A stretch of DNA of 15,870 nt, from positions 1 through 15,870 of the forward strand of contig JBHHYR010000079.1 of assembly GCA_046757585.1 (NCBI GenBank), in the 5' to 3' direction. A program made the position numbers and the translations under genes. Positions 1 through 6,651 of the stretch are shown one piece after another; the first letter of the stretch is position 1; each line of letters opens with the position of its first letter. Origin of the DNA: JBHHYR01 sp046757585. GTDB lineage: Bacteria; Desulfobacterota; Binatia; HRBIN30. The notes beneath the pieces are model-generated. The model saw only the letters and a program-made list of their open reading frames with translations. It was not told where the DNA came from and searched no databases.

Positions 1-335
1 GACGGCGTCACCGGCTCCGGATCCAGCAGGTAATGTCCCAGGAGCCCACAGACGGCCGCACCGATTGGCGCGCCAATCAGCGCCCCCTCGAACAGATTCT
101 TGTCGTCCGACTTGCTGATGGTTTGCCCAGTGGTCTGGTTGGTGAACCGCGAGGTTCCGGCACGTTCATTCTGAATGGCCACGCCCACGCCCGCACCGAT
201 AGCCCCGCACACCAGCGCTGGAATATAGGTTCCCTTGCCCCACGGTTTGTTGACGTAGTGCCGCCCGAACTCACACCCTGGCAGCACCAGGGCGCCGACG
301 ACGGCGATGGCCAGCAAGCGTGATCGTTTCTGCAT
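1..335 (-). CDS. Glycine-zipper lipoprotein, C-terminus cut by window edge
   Basis: The reading frame starts at ATG 335 and is still open at base 1, so 111 codons are visible and the C-terminus is missing. The N-terminus is a lipoprotein signal: MQKR, a hydrophobic stretch, then LPGC with the lipidated Cys at residue 21. Two glycine-rich hydrophobic stretches follow (about residues 40-54 and 84-104), with small residues spaced like glycine zippers and a polar Thr/Ser/Gln linker between them. A GGAAGG-type Shine-Dalgarno lies about 10 bases upstream. Glycine-zipper lipoproteins of this build often carry a C-terminal OmpA-like peptidoglycan-binding domain, and the Pro/Glu-rich end at residues 105-111 would suit a linker to one, but that part is outside the window. 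It probably acts in the outer membrane or periplasm. Confidence 0.75.
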   Translation of the reverse strand, partial: MQKRSRLLAIAVVGALVLPGCEFGRHYVNKPWGKGTYIPALVCGAIGAGVGVAIQNERAGTSRFTNQTTGQTISKSDDKNLFEGALIGAPIGAAVCGLLGHYLLDPEPVTP

Positions 336-430
336 CCCCGCACCTTCCGTTGCGACGGCCCTTGTATGCTTCTCGCGGGGCTGCCGTCAAGTAAAACACT
401 CCCGTCTGTCGCTGCGGCCCTTTATTGCTG

Positions 431-563
431 CCTCCCCCTTTGACAAAGGGGGATTGAGGGGGATTTGGTTCGCTCCGTCCCTGGCCGGTAACCCTCGCGC
501 AGCGAGCGATGAACCGCTGTGGCGGGAGAAAATCCCCCCTGGCCCCCCTTTTTCAAAGGGGGG
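431..563. repeat. Pair of inverted palindromes (REP/MITE-like element)
   Basis: This lies in a 327-base stretch (336-662) with no convincing gene. Two G/C-run hairpins face each other: 434-442 pairs perfectly with 444-452 (CCCCCTTTG / CAAAGGGGG), and 543-551 pairs with 555-563 (CCCCCCTTT / AAAGGGGGG). The outer sequences are also complementary: GGGGGATTT after the first hairpin matches AAATCCCCCC before the second, so the whole 133-base element is an inverted repeat. A weaker third half-site resembling one arm lies near 612-628. No transposase is present. The shape is that of a genome-wide palindromic repeat. It could also serve as a transcription barrier between efp and the lipoprotein gene. 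Confidence 0.75.
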
Positions 564-662
564 AACTTCGCTCCGCAGTGTTCAGAGCCACGAAATGTGG
601 AACATGACCAGTTTGTAAAAGGAGGGGACGCGTGGGTGCGGCGCCGGAGCCGCGGGGTGCTC

Positions 663-1226
663 TTACTTGGCGCGGGACAGGTACGCGCCGGAGTTCGTAT
701 CGACGCGGATCACGTCGCCGACGGTAATGAAACCGGGCACCTGGATCACAGCGCCCGTTTCGACCGTTGCGGGTTTGAGCACGTTGGTGACGGTGGCACC
801 CTTGAGGCTGGGATCCGTCTCCCTCACCGCCAGCTCGACGGTCTTCGGGAGCGAGACTCCCATCGGCTTGCCTTCGTAGAATTCGACCATGACCCGCAAG
901 TTCGCCGGCAGGTACTTGACCACGTCACCCAGGAGGTCGCGGTCGAGAGCGATCTGCTCGAAGGATGTGGTATTCATGAAGTGGTATTGCTCGTCCGCTT
1001 CGTAGAGGAACTCCATTTCCTGCTGCTCGAGGGTGACGCGCTCGACCTTGTCTTCCGAGCGGAACCGGTTTTCGAGCTGCGTGCCGGAGCGCAGGTTGCG
1101 TAGCTTGGTCTGCACCATCCCCCGCCAGTTGCCCGGCGTGACGTGTACGACGTTCATGATACGAAACAGGCCCTTCTGATGCTTGATGATCATACCGGGG
1201 CGCAGCTGCGTGGCGGGGATCAGCAT
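663..1226 (-). CDS. efp: Elongation factor P, Asn loop-tip variant
   Basis: EF-P binds between the P and E sites of the ribosome and rescues ribosomes stalled on consecutive prolines. The 187-residue protein has the usual length and three beta-barrel domains: a KOW-like N-domain (1-65), a central OB domain with YHFMNTTSFEQ (81-91), and a C-terminal OB domain ending VDTNSGAYLSR. The conserved loop between strands in domain I reads TPGNWRG (30-36), so the tip residue aligned with E. coli Lys34 is Asn33, not Lys or Arg. The usual lysylation (EpmA) or rhamnosylation (EarP) could therefore not occur at this position. Non-Lys/Arg tips are a recognised minority in the family. ATG 1226 follows an AGGAG about 11 bases upstream. 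The gene stands alone. Confidence 0.95.
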   Translation of the reverse strand: MLIPATQLRPGMIIKHQKGLFRIMNVVHVTPGNWRGMVQTKLRNLRSGTQLENRFRSEDKVERVTLEQQEMEFLYEADEQYHFMNTTSFEQIALDRDLLGDVVKYLPANLRVMVEFYEGKPMGVSLPKTVELAVRETDPSLKGATVTNVLKPATVETGAVIQVPGFITVGDVIRVDTNSGAYLSRAK

Positions 1227-1253
1227 GGCTCTCTGGCTCCTGAATACCTATTA

Positions 1254-1282
1254 ATGATGACCTGAATATTTGTTTCTAGCAA
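1254..1282 (-). promoter_or_regulatory. Possible sigma70-type promoter of efp
   Basis: On the minus strand TTGCTA (1282-1277) is followed after exactly 17 bases by CATCAT (1259-1254), each matching 4 of 6 consensus positions. The surrounding bases are clearly more AT-rich than the rest of the window. The predicted transcript would start about 20-25 bases before the EF-P start codon. This is a motif match only. Confidence 0.35.
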
Positions 1283-1378
1283 CGCGCCCACCGCCCCGCA
1301 ACCGCACAGCCGCCCCGCTCCCGGTCGAGGGTCCGGCTGCGTCCGCTGGCAGCGGTTGGATGTGCGCCTCCGGTTCGC

Positions 1379-1699
1379 TCACGGCTTTGGTGCCATGAAC
1401 ACGAGCAGCGTGAGGCGCGACGGGCCGGGGTTGCGTACGGCGTGGCGCGCGCCGGCTGGCGCGAGCACGGCGTAGCCGCTGCCGACGTCGCGTTCCTCGT
1501 TGTCGATGCGGAAGCGGCCGCAGCCCTCGAGCACGAAGTAGACCTTGTCGGAACCGGGGTGCGCATGCGCCGTCTGCTCCTGCCCTGGGTGCAGGCCGTA
1601 GACGTCGCAGAACATCCGCTCGGTGTCGAACAGGTTCACCTTCTTCATCGTCTCCGCTGCGAAGCCCGTCGCTGCGCGCACGTCCTTGAACACGTCCAT
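1379..1699 (-). CDS. Small single-domain cupin protein
   Basis: This is a 106-residue single beta-barrel of the cupin_2 type. Motif 1 is G39...H45-A-H47...G59, and motif 2 fits the family pattern G75-x5-P81-x-G83-x2-H86-x3-N90. The three histidines could hold a metal ion. The glutamate normally found in motif 1 is replaced by Lys52, so metal binding may be altered or use three histidines only. ATG 1699 was chosen because GGGAGGAG lies 5 bases upstream. An in-frame extension to 1786 is possible but has no ribosome binding site and a sequence unlike a cupin. The gene lies 88 bases downstream of a membrane protein on the same strand and may share its transcript. The substrate is unknown. Confidence 0.85.
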   Translation of the reverse strand: MDVFKDVRAATGFAAETMKKVNLFDTERMFCDVYGLHPGQEQTAHAHPGSDKVYFVLEGCGRFRIDNEERDVGSGYAVLAPAGARHAVRNPGPSRLTLLVFMAPKP

Positions 1700-1704
1700 G
1701 TGGT

Positions 1705-1712
1705 CTCCTCCC
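1705..1712 (-). promoter_or_regulatory. Ribosome binding site fixing the cupin start
   Basis: GGGAGGAG on the minus strand, 5 bases before ATG 1699. It decides between this start and two longer in-frame candidates. Confidence 0.7.
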
Positions 1713-1787
1713 GGCGCACGCATGGTAGCGGATCTGCCCCCGCGTTCACAAAGCGGCGGGCAAGCCGGCGGGTCTGCGGCGCCCAAG

Positions 1788-2285
1788 CTATCCGTGGGGA
1801 TGAGCGAGCTCGAGGCCCAGCCACGTCGTGAGCGCCGTCAGCGTCAAAGCCAGCACACCGGCATACACGAGGCGGCGGCTCATGCTCGCCAGCCACGAGG
1901 CATCGACCGGTTCGCCCGCCATCTCGCTGCGGACAATGCGATGACCTAGGCCGAAGGTGATGTACGTCCCGGTCATGATGAGCGCAAAGGCGCCCGTGAG
2001 CTTCCACACCAGCAGCCAGCCCATGCGGGCGAAAAACTCGCCCCGCAACGCTTCCTTGTAAGCCGTGAGGTTGAATGCGCCGGTCATCACCAACACCCCG
2101 AGCGCCGCAATGGCCAGCGGGTCGTACACCCGCAGCGCACGCGCCAGCACACGGCGCCGCGCCGCCGGGTCGCTCGCGACCCTGGCCGCGGGCAGTACCA
2201 TCACCAGCACGCCGAGCGTCGCACCGCCATAAGCGACCAGCGCCAGGACATGCAGCCACAGGCCGAAGAAATCCGTTCCCGACAT
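1788..2285 (-). CDS. Four-helix membrane protein, CopD/HemJ-like
   Basis: This 165-residue integral membrane protein has four hydrophobic segments, at about residues 8-32, 53-73, 91-114 and 139-160. Its features suit the loose CopD/HemJ-like group of small four-helix proteins: a histidine in helix 1 (WLHVLALVAYGG), an Arg-rich cytoplasmic loop after helix 1, VMTGAFNLTAY closing helix 2, and WKLTGAFALIMTGTYI in helix 3. Members of that group bind haem or copper, but assignment here rests on topology and scattered motifs only. The start at ATG 2285 lacks a clear ribosome binding site. It is followed on the same strand by the cupin gene. A specific function cannot be named. Confidence 0.7.
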   Translation of the reverse strand: MSGTDFFGLWLHVLALVAYGGATLGVLVMVLPAARVASDPAARRRVLARALRVYDPLAIAALGVLVMTGAFNLTAYKEALRGEFFARMGWLLVWKLTGAFALIMTGTYITFGLGHRIVRSEMAGEPVDASWLASMSRRLVYAGVLALTLTALTTWLGLELAHPHG

Positions 2286-2375
2286 GAGACAACGCGCAGC
2301 GCGGTTGCCTTACCGCCGTCGCCCGACAAAGGCAACTCAGTGTGTGCGCTCGCGCCGGCACGTGCGACTGGTCGC

Positions 2376-2404
2376 TTGCTTCATCGGTTCCCGCGGCCGA
2401 TAAT
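2376..2404 (+). promoter_or_regulatory. Candidate sigma70-type promoter for the small OB-fold gene
   Basis: TTGCTT (2376-2381) and GATAAT (2399-2404) are separated by 17 bases in the divergent gap 2286-2438. The -10 matches 5 of 6 consensus positions and the -35 matches 3. The implied leader before ATG 2439 is about 28 bases. Confidence 0.45.
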
Positions 2405-2438
2405 GATGTCGTAGGGTCCATGTAGCCCGTGCAGCGAC

Positions 2439-2702
2439 ATGAGCACCGATGTGGAATCGCCCGCCCGTGAGGAAACCGTGGACAAATTCTACCGCGGTTG
2501 GGTGTACAAGCTGTCGCGCAACGCGCAGCGGGGCACCATCCGCTCCCGCAGCGGCCGGAATATTCCCTTCATGTTCCAGTCGGTGACGATGCTCGGGCCG
2601 CACCACCATTTCGCCGATCTGTACGAGGGGCTCAGCGTGGGCTACGACGTCAGCTGGACCTCGCGTGGCTTGCGCGTCAGTGTGATCCGTATCCCCGACT
2701 GA
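2439..2702 (+). CDS. Small cold-shock-like OB-fold protein
   Basis: This is an 87-residue soluble protein. From residue 31 it follows a cold-shock-domain layout: RGTIRSRSGRNIPFMF (first strands, 31-46), a His-rich loop (HHH at 55-57), LYEGLSVGYDV (61-71, like the Csp strand with EGQ-V-F), and SRGLRVSVIRI (75-85, like the terminal KGPxAxNV strand). The RNA-binding RNP1 core (KGFGFI) of true Csp proteins is not conserved. The first 30 residues are acidic, then basic. It is therefore a divergent family member that may bind RNA or DNA weakly or act through proteins. ATG 2439 lacks an obvious Shine-Dalgarno but follows a plausible promoter. It converges with the NrfD-like gene. Confidence 0.65.
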   Translation: MSTDVESPAREETVDKFYRGWVYKLSRNAQRGTIRSRSGRNIPFMFQSVTMLGPHHHFADLYEGLSVGYDVSWTSRGLRVSVIRIPD

Positions 2703-2742
2703 CACGGCCTCGCGCCCCGCGAAGATTCTCGGAAGTAGTAGA

Positions 2743-3579
2743 TCAGAGAGGCAGTGAGGTGCGGAAGAGGATGAACCGGCCCATGAACTCGCCGACCAGG
2801 ACCGACAGGATTGCGATGTAAAAGAGCCCGGTGGCGGCCATCGTGTGCGGAATCTGCAGCGTCTTCCAGATCATCCAAGCGAGCCCGCCGGCGGCAACCG
2901 GGCTCAGTAGCAAGCGCGCGGCCAGCAACGGCGCGTGGTTCTGAAAGAGCTGCGCCAGCCCTGCTGCGCTGGCGCCAGCGCCGGCGAGCTCGATGAGAGT
3001 CCCGTCGAGCAGCAGCAGGACTGCTTGCGCCGCCAGCATGACGGCGAACAAGCGCAGCAGGCGCCGGAACGGATCAATCGGAAGGCCCCGGTCGATCAGG
3101 TACCAGTGGCCGAGTAACATGCCGGTGACCACCGACCCGAGCAGCAGGGCTGAAACGACGAAGCTGAGAGGATACAGAACGGTTTCAATGGATATGAACG
3201 GACTCAGCCGGAACGCCTGTGCCCCAATCGCCAGCGCTGCGAGTCCTGCCATCCATGCCCACGCGTAGTGGCGTGCGCGAGCGCGGAAATCCTCACCCCA
3301 TAAGCTGCGCCAATAGGCCACTGCGGCGAGCAATGAGATGGCCCACACGGTGAGCTCGAGCCCTTGCGCGCGTAACGCTGCCGCCGGACCAGCCGGGCTG
3401 TGGAAGAGCAGTGCCACCCGGCCGGCGAAGCCGAGGAATCCGATGCTCCCGAACACCGCTGCCGACGACTTGTAGAAGCCACGACCGATTTGATGGAAGG
3501 GTGGGACGCTGAGGGCGAGCATACCGCCCACGTAAAGCTCCGCGAACACAAGCAGAAAGCAGCGCGCAAATGCATCCAT
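2743..3579 (-). CDS. Multi-pass membrane protein, NrfD/DmsC-like
   Basis: This 278-residue protein has about eight hydrophobic segments and little soluble sequence. The ending VLVGEFMGRFILF resembles the last helix of NrfD/DmsC/PsrC quinol-interacting anchors, and the helices with charged short loops also suit that family. No iron-sulfur or molybdopterin partner gene is nearby, which is unusual for an anchor subunit, so the assignment is tentative. An earlier in-frame ATG at 3645 would add 22 residues. ATG 3579 (MDAFARCF) is preferred because it leads directly into the first helix and has GGGAAGG about 13 bases upstream. The upstream gene on this strand is the two-helix protein, 125 bases away. 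Confidence 0.65.
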   Translation of the reverse strand: MDAFARCFLLVFAELYVGGMLALSVPPFHQIGRGFYKSSAAVFGSIGFLGFAGRVALLFHSPAGPAAALRAQGLELTVWAISLLAAVAYWRSLWGEDFRARARHYAWAWMAGLAALAIGAQAFRLSPFISIETVLYPLSFVVSALLLGSVVTGMLLGHWYLIDRGLPIDPFRRLLRLFAVMLAAQAVLLLLDGTLIELAGAGASAAGLAQLFQNHAPLLAARLLLSPVAAGGLAWMIWKTLQIPHTMAATGLFYIAILSVLVGEFMGRFILFRTSLPL

Positions 3580-3704
3580 CGCGCCTAGCCTTCCCACCTG
3601 AGGGGCACCGGCGTTCCCGCTGGCGGTGGCTGAGCATGACGGCACGCCAAGTGGCTCATGGGAACGATCGGTCGCTCGTGACGCACTCGGAAGACGCCGC
3701 GTGG

Positions 3705-4085
3705 CTACACGCCAGACTGTGATGCGGCGTCCCGCTCCGCGTCACGCGGCCGGTGCCAGAAGCGGATCATGCCCCCGGCGGCGCAAAAGAGCCCGAGCAA
3801 CACCAGCAGCTGGCCGCCACTCTGCACGACGTTGTAGAAATCGAGCTTGGCGTTTGCCAGGGTGTAATCGTCGCTGCCGCCTTGTAGCGCGCTCAGCAGG
3901 GTTGCCGCGGTCCGTGCATTGAGTTGGTGGAAGTCACTGACATGCTCGACCGGCGCCGGCAGGCGCCCGCTCGCCAGGAGCGCCGCGTATTCGGCTCCTT
4001 TGTGGTGTCCGGTGTACCAGTTGCCGAGGCCCAGCACCACCAAGAGCACCCCGGTCGGGAGCAACGGGCTGCGCAGCGCGCTCAT
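3705..4085 (-). CDS. Two-helix membrane protein of unknown function
   Basis: This 126-residue protein has a hydrophobic segment near the N-terminus (PTGVLLVVLGLGNWYTG), a soluble middle of about 65 residues, and a second helix (GGQLLVLLGLFCAAGGMI) followed by a basic/acidic tail. The middle part would lie outside the membrane if both termini are cytoplasmic. I do not recognise the family. ATG 4085 is preferred over an in-frame GTG at 4103, though neither has a good ribosome binding site. It probably forms a loose minus-strand unit with the NrfD-like gene downstream. Confidence 0.6.
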   Translation of the reverse strand: MSALRSPLLPTGVLLVVLGLGNWYTGHHKGAEYAALLASGRLPAPVEHVSDFHQLNARTAATLLSALQGGSDDYTLANAKLDFYNVVQSGGQLLVLLGLFCAAGGMIRFWHRPRDAERDAASQSGV

Positions 4086-4126
4086 GCCGCTGAGCGCTAA
4101 CACGCGCGCTGCGTGACAGCAAGCTG

Positions 4127-4249
4127 TCAGGCGAGCCGTGAGACGGCTGCAGCCAGGCGGCGTTGCGCCGCTGTCGGCCCTGCGTTATACGCCGTGAAGG
4201 GGCACTTCCGGCAAAGCGGCAGCAGCTCGTCCGTGTGAGGATGGCTCAT
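4127..4249 (-). CDS. Doubtful 40-residue CxxC micro-ORF
   Basis: In the 226-base gap before meaB the minus strand encodes a 40-residue frame from ATG 4249. It begins MSHPHTDELLPLCRKCPFTAYN and ends with an Ala/Arg-rich amphipathic stretch. A CxxCP pair follows two histidines, which would suit a small metal-binding peptide. Only a weak GCGGGG precedes the ATG. It is oriented like the two membrane-protein genes downstream. Chance is a serious alternative in DNA this rich in GC. Confidence 0.25.
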   Translation of the reverse strand: MSHPHTDELLPLCRKCPFTAYNAGPTAAQRRLAAAVSRLA

Positions 4250-4311
4250 CCCCGCAGCGTCGAACTGCGACGGACTGCTGGTGCGCCGGTTCCTGTGCTC
4301 CGGAGGAACCG

Positions 4312-5304
4312 ATGGGCGCGAAGGAATTGGCCGCACGGATGCTGGCGGGTGATCGGGGGGCGCTGGCGCGCCTCATGACTATGGTCGAGAATCGGCATCC
4401 CGAGACGGCCACCGTGCTGAGCCTGATTCACGACCGCTGCGGGCACGCCTACACGATCGGCGTCACCGGCCCCCCGGGGGCAGGAAAGTCGACGCTGGTC
4501 GATGGCATCGTCGGCCGCCTCCGGCACGCCCATCACAGTGTCGGCATCATTGCCGTGGATCCGTCGAGCCCCTTTTCCGGCGGGGCTGTGCTCGGCGACC
4601 GGATCCGCATGCAGAGCCATTTCCTCGATGACCAGGTGTTCATTCGTAGTCTGAGCACGCGCGGCATGCACGGCGGGCTGGCACGCGCCACCCACGACGT
4701 AGCGATGCTGCTGGATGCTTCCGGCAAGGACTTCGTGCTCATCGAAACCGTGGGAGTCGGACAGACCGAGCTGGCTGTCATGCGCGTGGCTGGCACGACG
4801 ATCGTTGTGTTGGTTCCCGAAGCGGGAGACACGGTGCAGACCATGAAGGCCGGGTTGCTGGAAATCGCGGACATTTTCGTCGTCAACAAGGCTGACCGCG
4901 AGGGGGCAGCGCAGATCAAGACGGAGCTGGAACGGATGCTCCAGCTCCGCCCCGCTGGCGCCTGGAACGTGCCAGTGCTGCTGACAGAGGCGACGGCGGG
5001 GCAGGGGATCGCGGAGCTGCTCGACGCCGTGATGCGGCACCGGAAACAAGTGCACGCCAGCACGGCGCGCGCGGCACAGGACGCGGCGGCGCGCCGCCAG
5101 CAGTTCCTTGCTGTCTTATGCGACGAGGTTAGCCGTCGCGTCGAAGCCGGCGTGCAGAACGGACGCTTCAGCGATCTGCTGGACCAGGTCGCGCGGGGCG
5201 ACATCGATCCTTATCGGGCGGCCTTGCAGGTGATCGGCGACGAGGAGCGCGTGCGCCAGCTGCTGGCGGCGGCGCCGGTGGCCGAACACCATGACCCGAA
5301 ATGA
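4312..5304 (+). CDS. meaB: Methylmalonyl-CoA mutase-associated GTPase MeaB
   Basis: MeaB is a G3E-family P-loop GTPase that loads and protects adenosylcobalamin in methylmalonyl-CoA (or a related acyl-CoA) mutase. The 330 residues match the family length. Visible motifs are the Walker A GPPGAGKST (53-61), AVDPSSPFSGGAVLGDR (81-97), the arginine-containing SLSTRGMHGG (113-122), ETVGVGQTE (145-153, covering the switch region) and the guanine-specificity NKAD (192-195). The C-terminal helical part used for dimerisation is present. ATG 4312 has GGAGGA 4 bases upstream. The stop overlaps the start of the phosphatase gene (ATGA). No mutase subunit lies in the window, so the partner enzyme must be encoded elsewhere. 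Older annotations call this family ArgK. Confidence 0.95.
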   Translation: MGAKELAARMLAGDRGALARLMTMVENRHPETATVLSLIHDRCGHAYTIGVTGPPGAGKSTLVDGIVGRLRHAHHSVGIIAVDPSSPFSGGAVLGDRIRMQSHFLDDQVFIRSLSTRGMHGGLARATHDVAMLLDASGKDFVLIETVGVGQTELAVMRVAGTTIVVLVPEAGDTVQTMKAGLLEIADIFVVNKADREGAAQIKTELERMLQLRPAGAWNVPVLLTEATAGQGIAELLDAVMRHRKQVHASTARAAQDAAARRQQFLAVLCDEVSRRVEAGVQNGRFSDLLDQVARGDIDPYRAALQVIGDEERVRQLLAAAPVAEHHDPK

Positions 5305-6056
5305 GCCGGACACGTACATTCGTGGTCGGCGACGTGCACGGCTGCGCCGACGAGCTCAACCGCTTGCTCGACGCTCTCGCGCCCACCGCCGCAGACACCC
5401 TCGTTTTCCTCGGCGACTACATTGACCGCGGGCCAGCCCCGAAGGAGGTGATCGCCCGTCTGCTGCGCCTGCAACGCGAAGGACCGCAGTGCGTCTTCTT
5501 GCGGGGCAATCACGAGGACATGTTTCTCGGCTTTCTGGACCGCGGGGGGTTGTATGGCGACGCCTTCCTGTGCAACGGCGGCGAGGCGACGCTGCGCAGC
5601 TACGGGCTGGCTGGCGAGCCGCCGCACGTCGTGGCCGCCGCATTGCCCCCTGCTCATCTCGAGTTTCTGCTCTCCTGCCAGCTACGCTCGACGCATGGCC
5701 GGTTCCTCTGCGTGCATGCGGGCCTGGCACCGACACGCCCGCTGGAACAACAGAGCACCGAAGATATGCTCTGGATTCGCGAGGCGTTCATCGCACACCC
5801 GCACCCGTTCCCGTTCACCGTGCTCTTCGGCCACACCCCGCAGCGCGAGGTCCTGGTCGATCTACCCTACAAGATCGGCTTGGATACCGGCGTCGTGTAC
5901 TGGAACAAGCTCAGCTGTCTCCAGCTCGAGGAGCAGCAGCTGTTCCAGATCCGCCGCGGCGAGCGCCAGGTGGTGATTCGCCCTTTGCCGGACGACGCTC
6001 ACCCGGAAGCGGGTCAGATGCCAACCGGCTGTGCCGTGCCCCGCGAAGGTCGCTGA
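5301..6056 (+). CDS. PPP-type metallophosphoesterase
   Basis: This 251-residue phosphatase of the calcineurin-like PPP family probably hydrolyses phosphoserine/threonine or a small phosphorylated substrate with a two-metal centre. All metal-site motifs are visible: GDVHG (10-14), GDYIDRG (38-44), GNHED (69-73), VHAG with His139, FGHTP (176-180) and GLDTG (193-197). It has no membrane segment or signal peptide and so should be cytoplasmic. The start codon overlaps the meaB stop by 4 bases, which indicates translational coupling. Bacterial relatives are annotated as serine/threonine phosphatases or as diadenosine tetraphosphatase-like enzymes, and the sequence alone does not choose between them. 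Confidence 0.9.
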   Translation: MSRTRTFVVGDVHGCADELNRLLDALAPTAADTLVFLGDYIDRGPAPKEVIARLLRLQREGPQCVFLRGNHEDMFLGFLDRGGLYGDAFLCNGGEATLRSYGLAGEPPHVVAAALPPAHLEFLLSCQLRSTHGRFLCVHAGLAPTRPLEQQSTEDMLWIREAFIAHPHPFPFTVLFGHTPQREVLVDLPYKIGLDTGVVYWNKLSCLQLEEQQLFQIRRGERQVVIRPLPDDAHPEAGQMPTGCAVPREGR

Positions 6057-6101
6057 GCGCGCTCGGCGCGAGCTGGCGCACGCGGTGACCACCCTGGCCA
6101 G

Positions 6102-6614
6102 TCAGCCGTGGTGCGGCTGCCCCCCGGCGCGCAGCATGTCCAGAGCATCGTCGTCGAGGTTGCGGATCACGTAGCGGTCTCCGGAGCTGAGGTTGGCGAC
6201 CACGTGCGCCTCCACATCGAGCCGCAGACTATCGCCAGTTTTGATCGCACCGGTTTCTTCGACGACCGCAGCAGGAAGCCCGGCGTGCAGGGCGTCGCGG
6301 AGGAAGGCGGGTCCGAACGAGCGGGCAATGACGGCGGCAATGCCAAGCGCCTTTAACGTCGCAGCAATGCCGCACCGTGTGGCGTCTGCAGCGAAATCAA
6401 GGCCGGCAACGAGGAAATCCCCCACAGCTACCCGCTGGGCGAACTGCGGGTCCACTGCGGCCATGACCCCGGCGCACGCGACGGCCGGGCTGCGGTGCAG
6501 ATACGCGTCCCCTAACACCTGGCGGCGAGTGATGTGATCCCCAAACACCCACGCCCGGCCCGTCGTGGCCGGTAACGCGTTCTCGCCACAGATCAAGTCT
6601 TCGTACTTGGCCAC
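6102..6614 (-). CDS. Orphan LeuD-like (aconitase swivel domain) protein with altered active loop
   Basis: The 170 residues match archaeal-type small subunits of isopropylmalate/homoaconitate dehydratase in length and order: GRAWVFGDHITRRQVL (19-34), VDPQFAQRVAVGDFLVAGLDF (54-74), LKALGIAAVIARSF (87-100), GLPAAVV and GDSLRLDVE late in the chain. The substrate loop, normally NFGCGSSREH, reads DFAADATRCG here (73-82). The active-site serine is gone and only the Arg (R80) is kept. A normal dehydratase role is therefore doubtful. GTG 6614 was chosen: it gives the family length and has GAG 6 bases upstream. The open frame extends to 6827 only through a low-complexity tract. No large subunit (LeuC) is nearby. 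Confidence 0.75.
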   Translation of the reverse strand: MAKYEDLICGENALPATTGRAWVFGDHITRRQVLGDAYLHRSPAVACAGVMAAVDPQFAQRVAVGDFLVAGLDFAADATRCGIAATLKALGIAAVIARSFGPAFLRDALHAGLPAAVVEETGAIKTGDSLRLDVEAHVVANLSSGDRYVIRNLDDDALDMLRAGGQPHHG

Positions 6615-6651
6615 TGAACGCTCTATACCTGCACCAACGTCGAGAGACCAG

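Noticed and set aside
431..563. Rho-independent terminator for efp
   Set aside because: The hairpins are strong but have no T-run after them on the minus strand, lie 100-230 bases past the stop, and fit the dispersed-repeat explanation better.
519..1103. 194-codon plus-strand frame opposite efp
   Set aside because: Antisense to an unmistakable EF-P; it begins inside the palindromic repeat.
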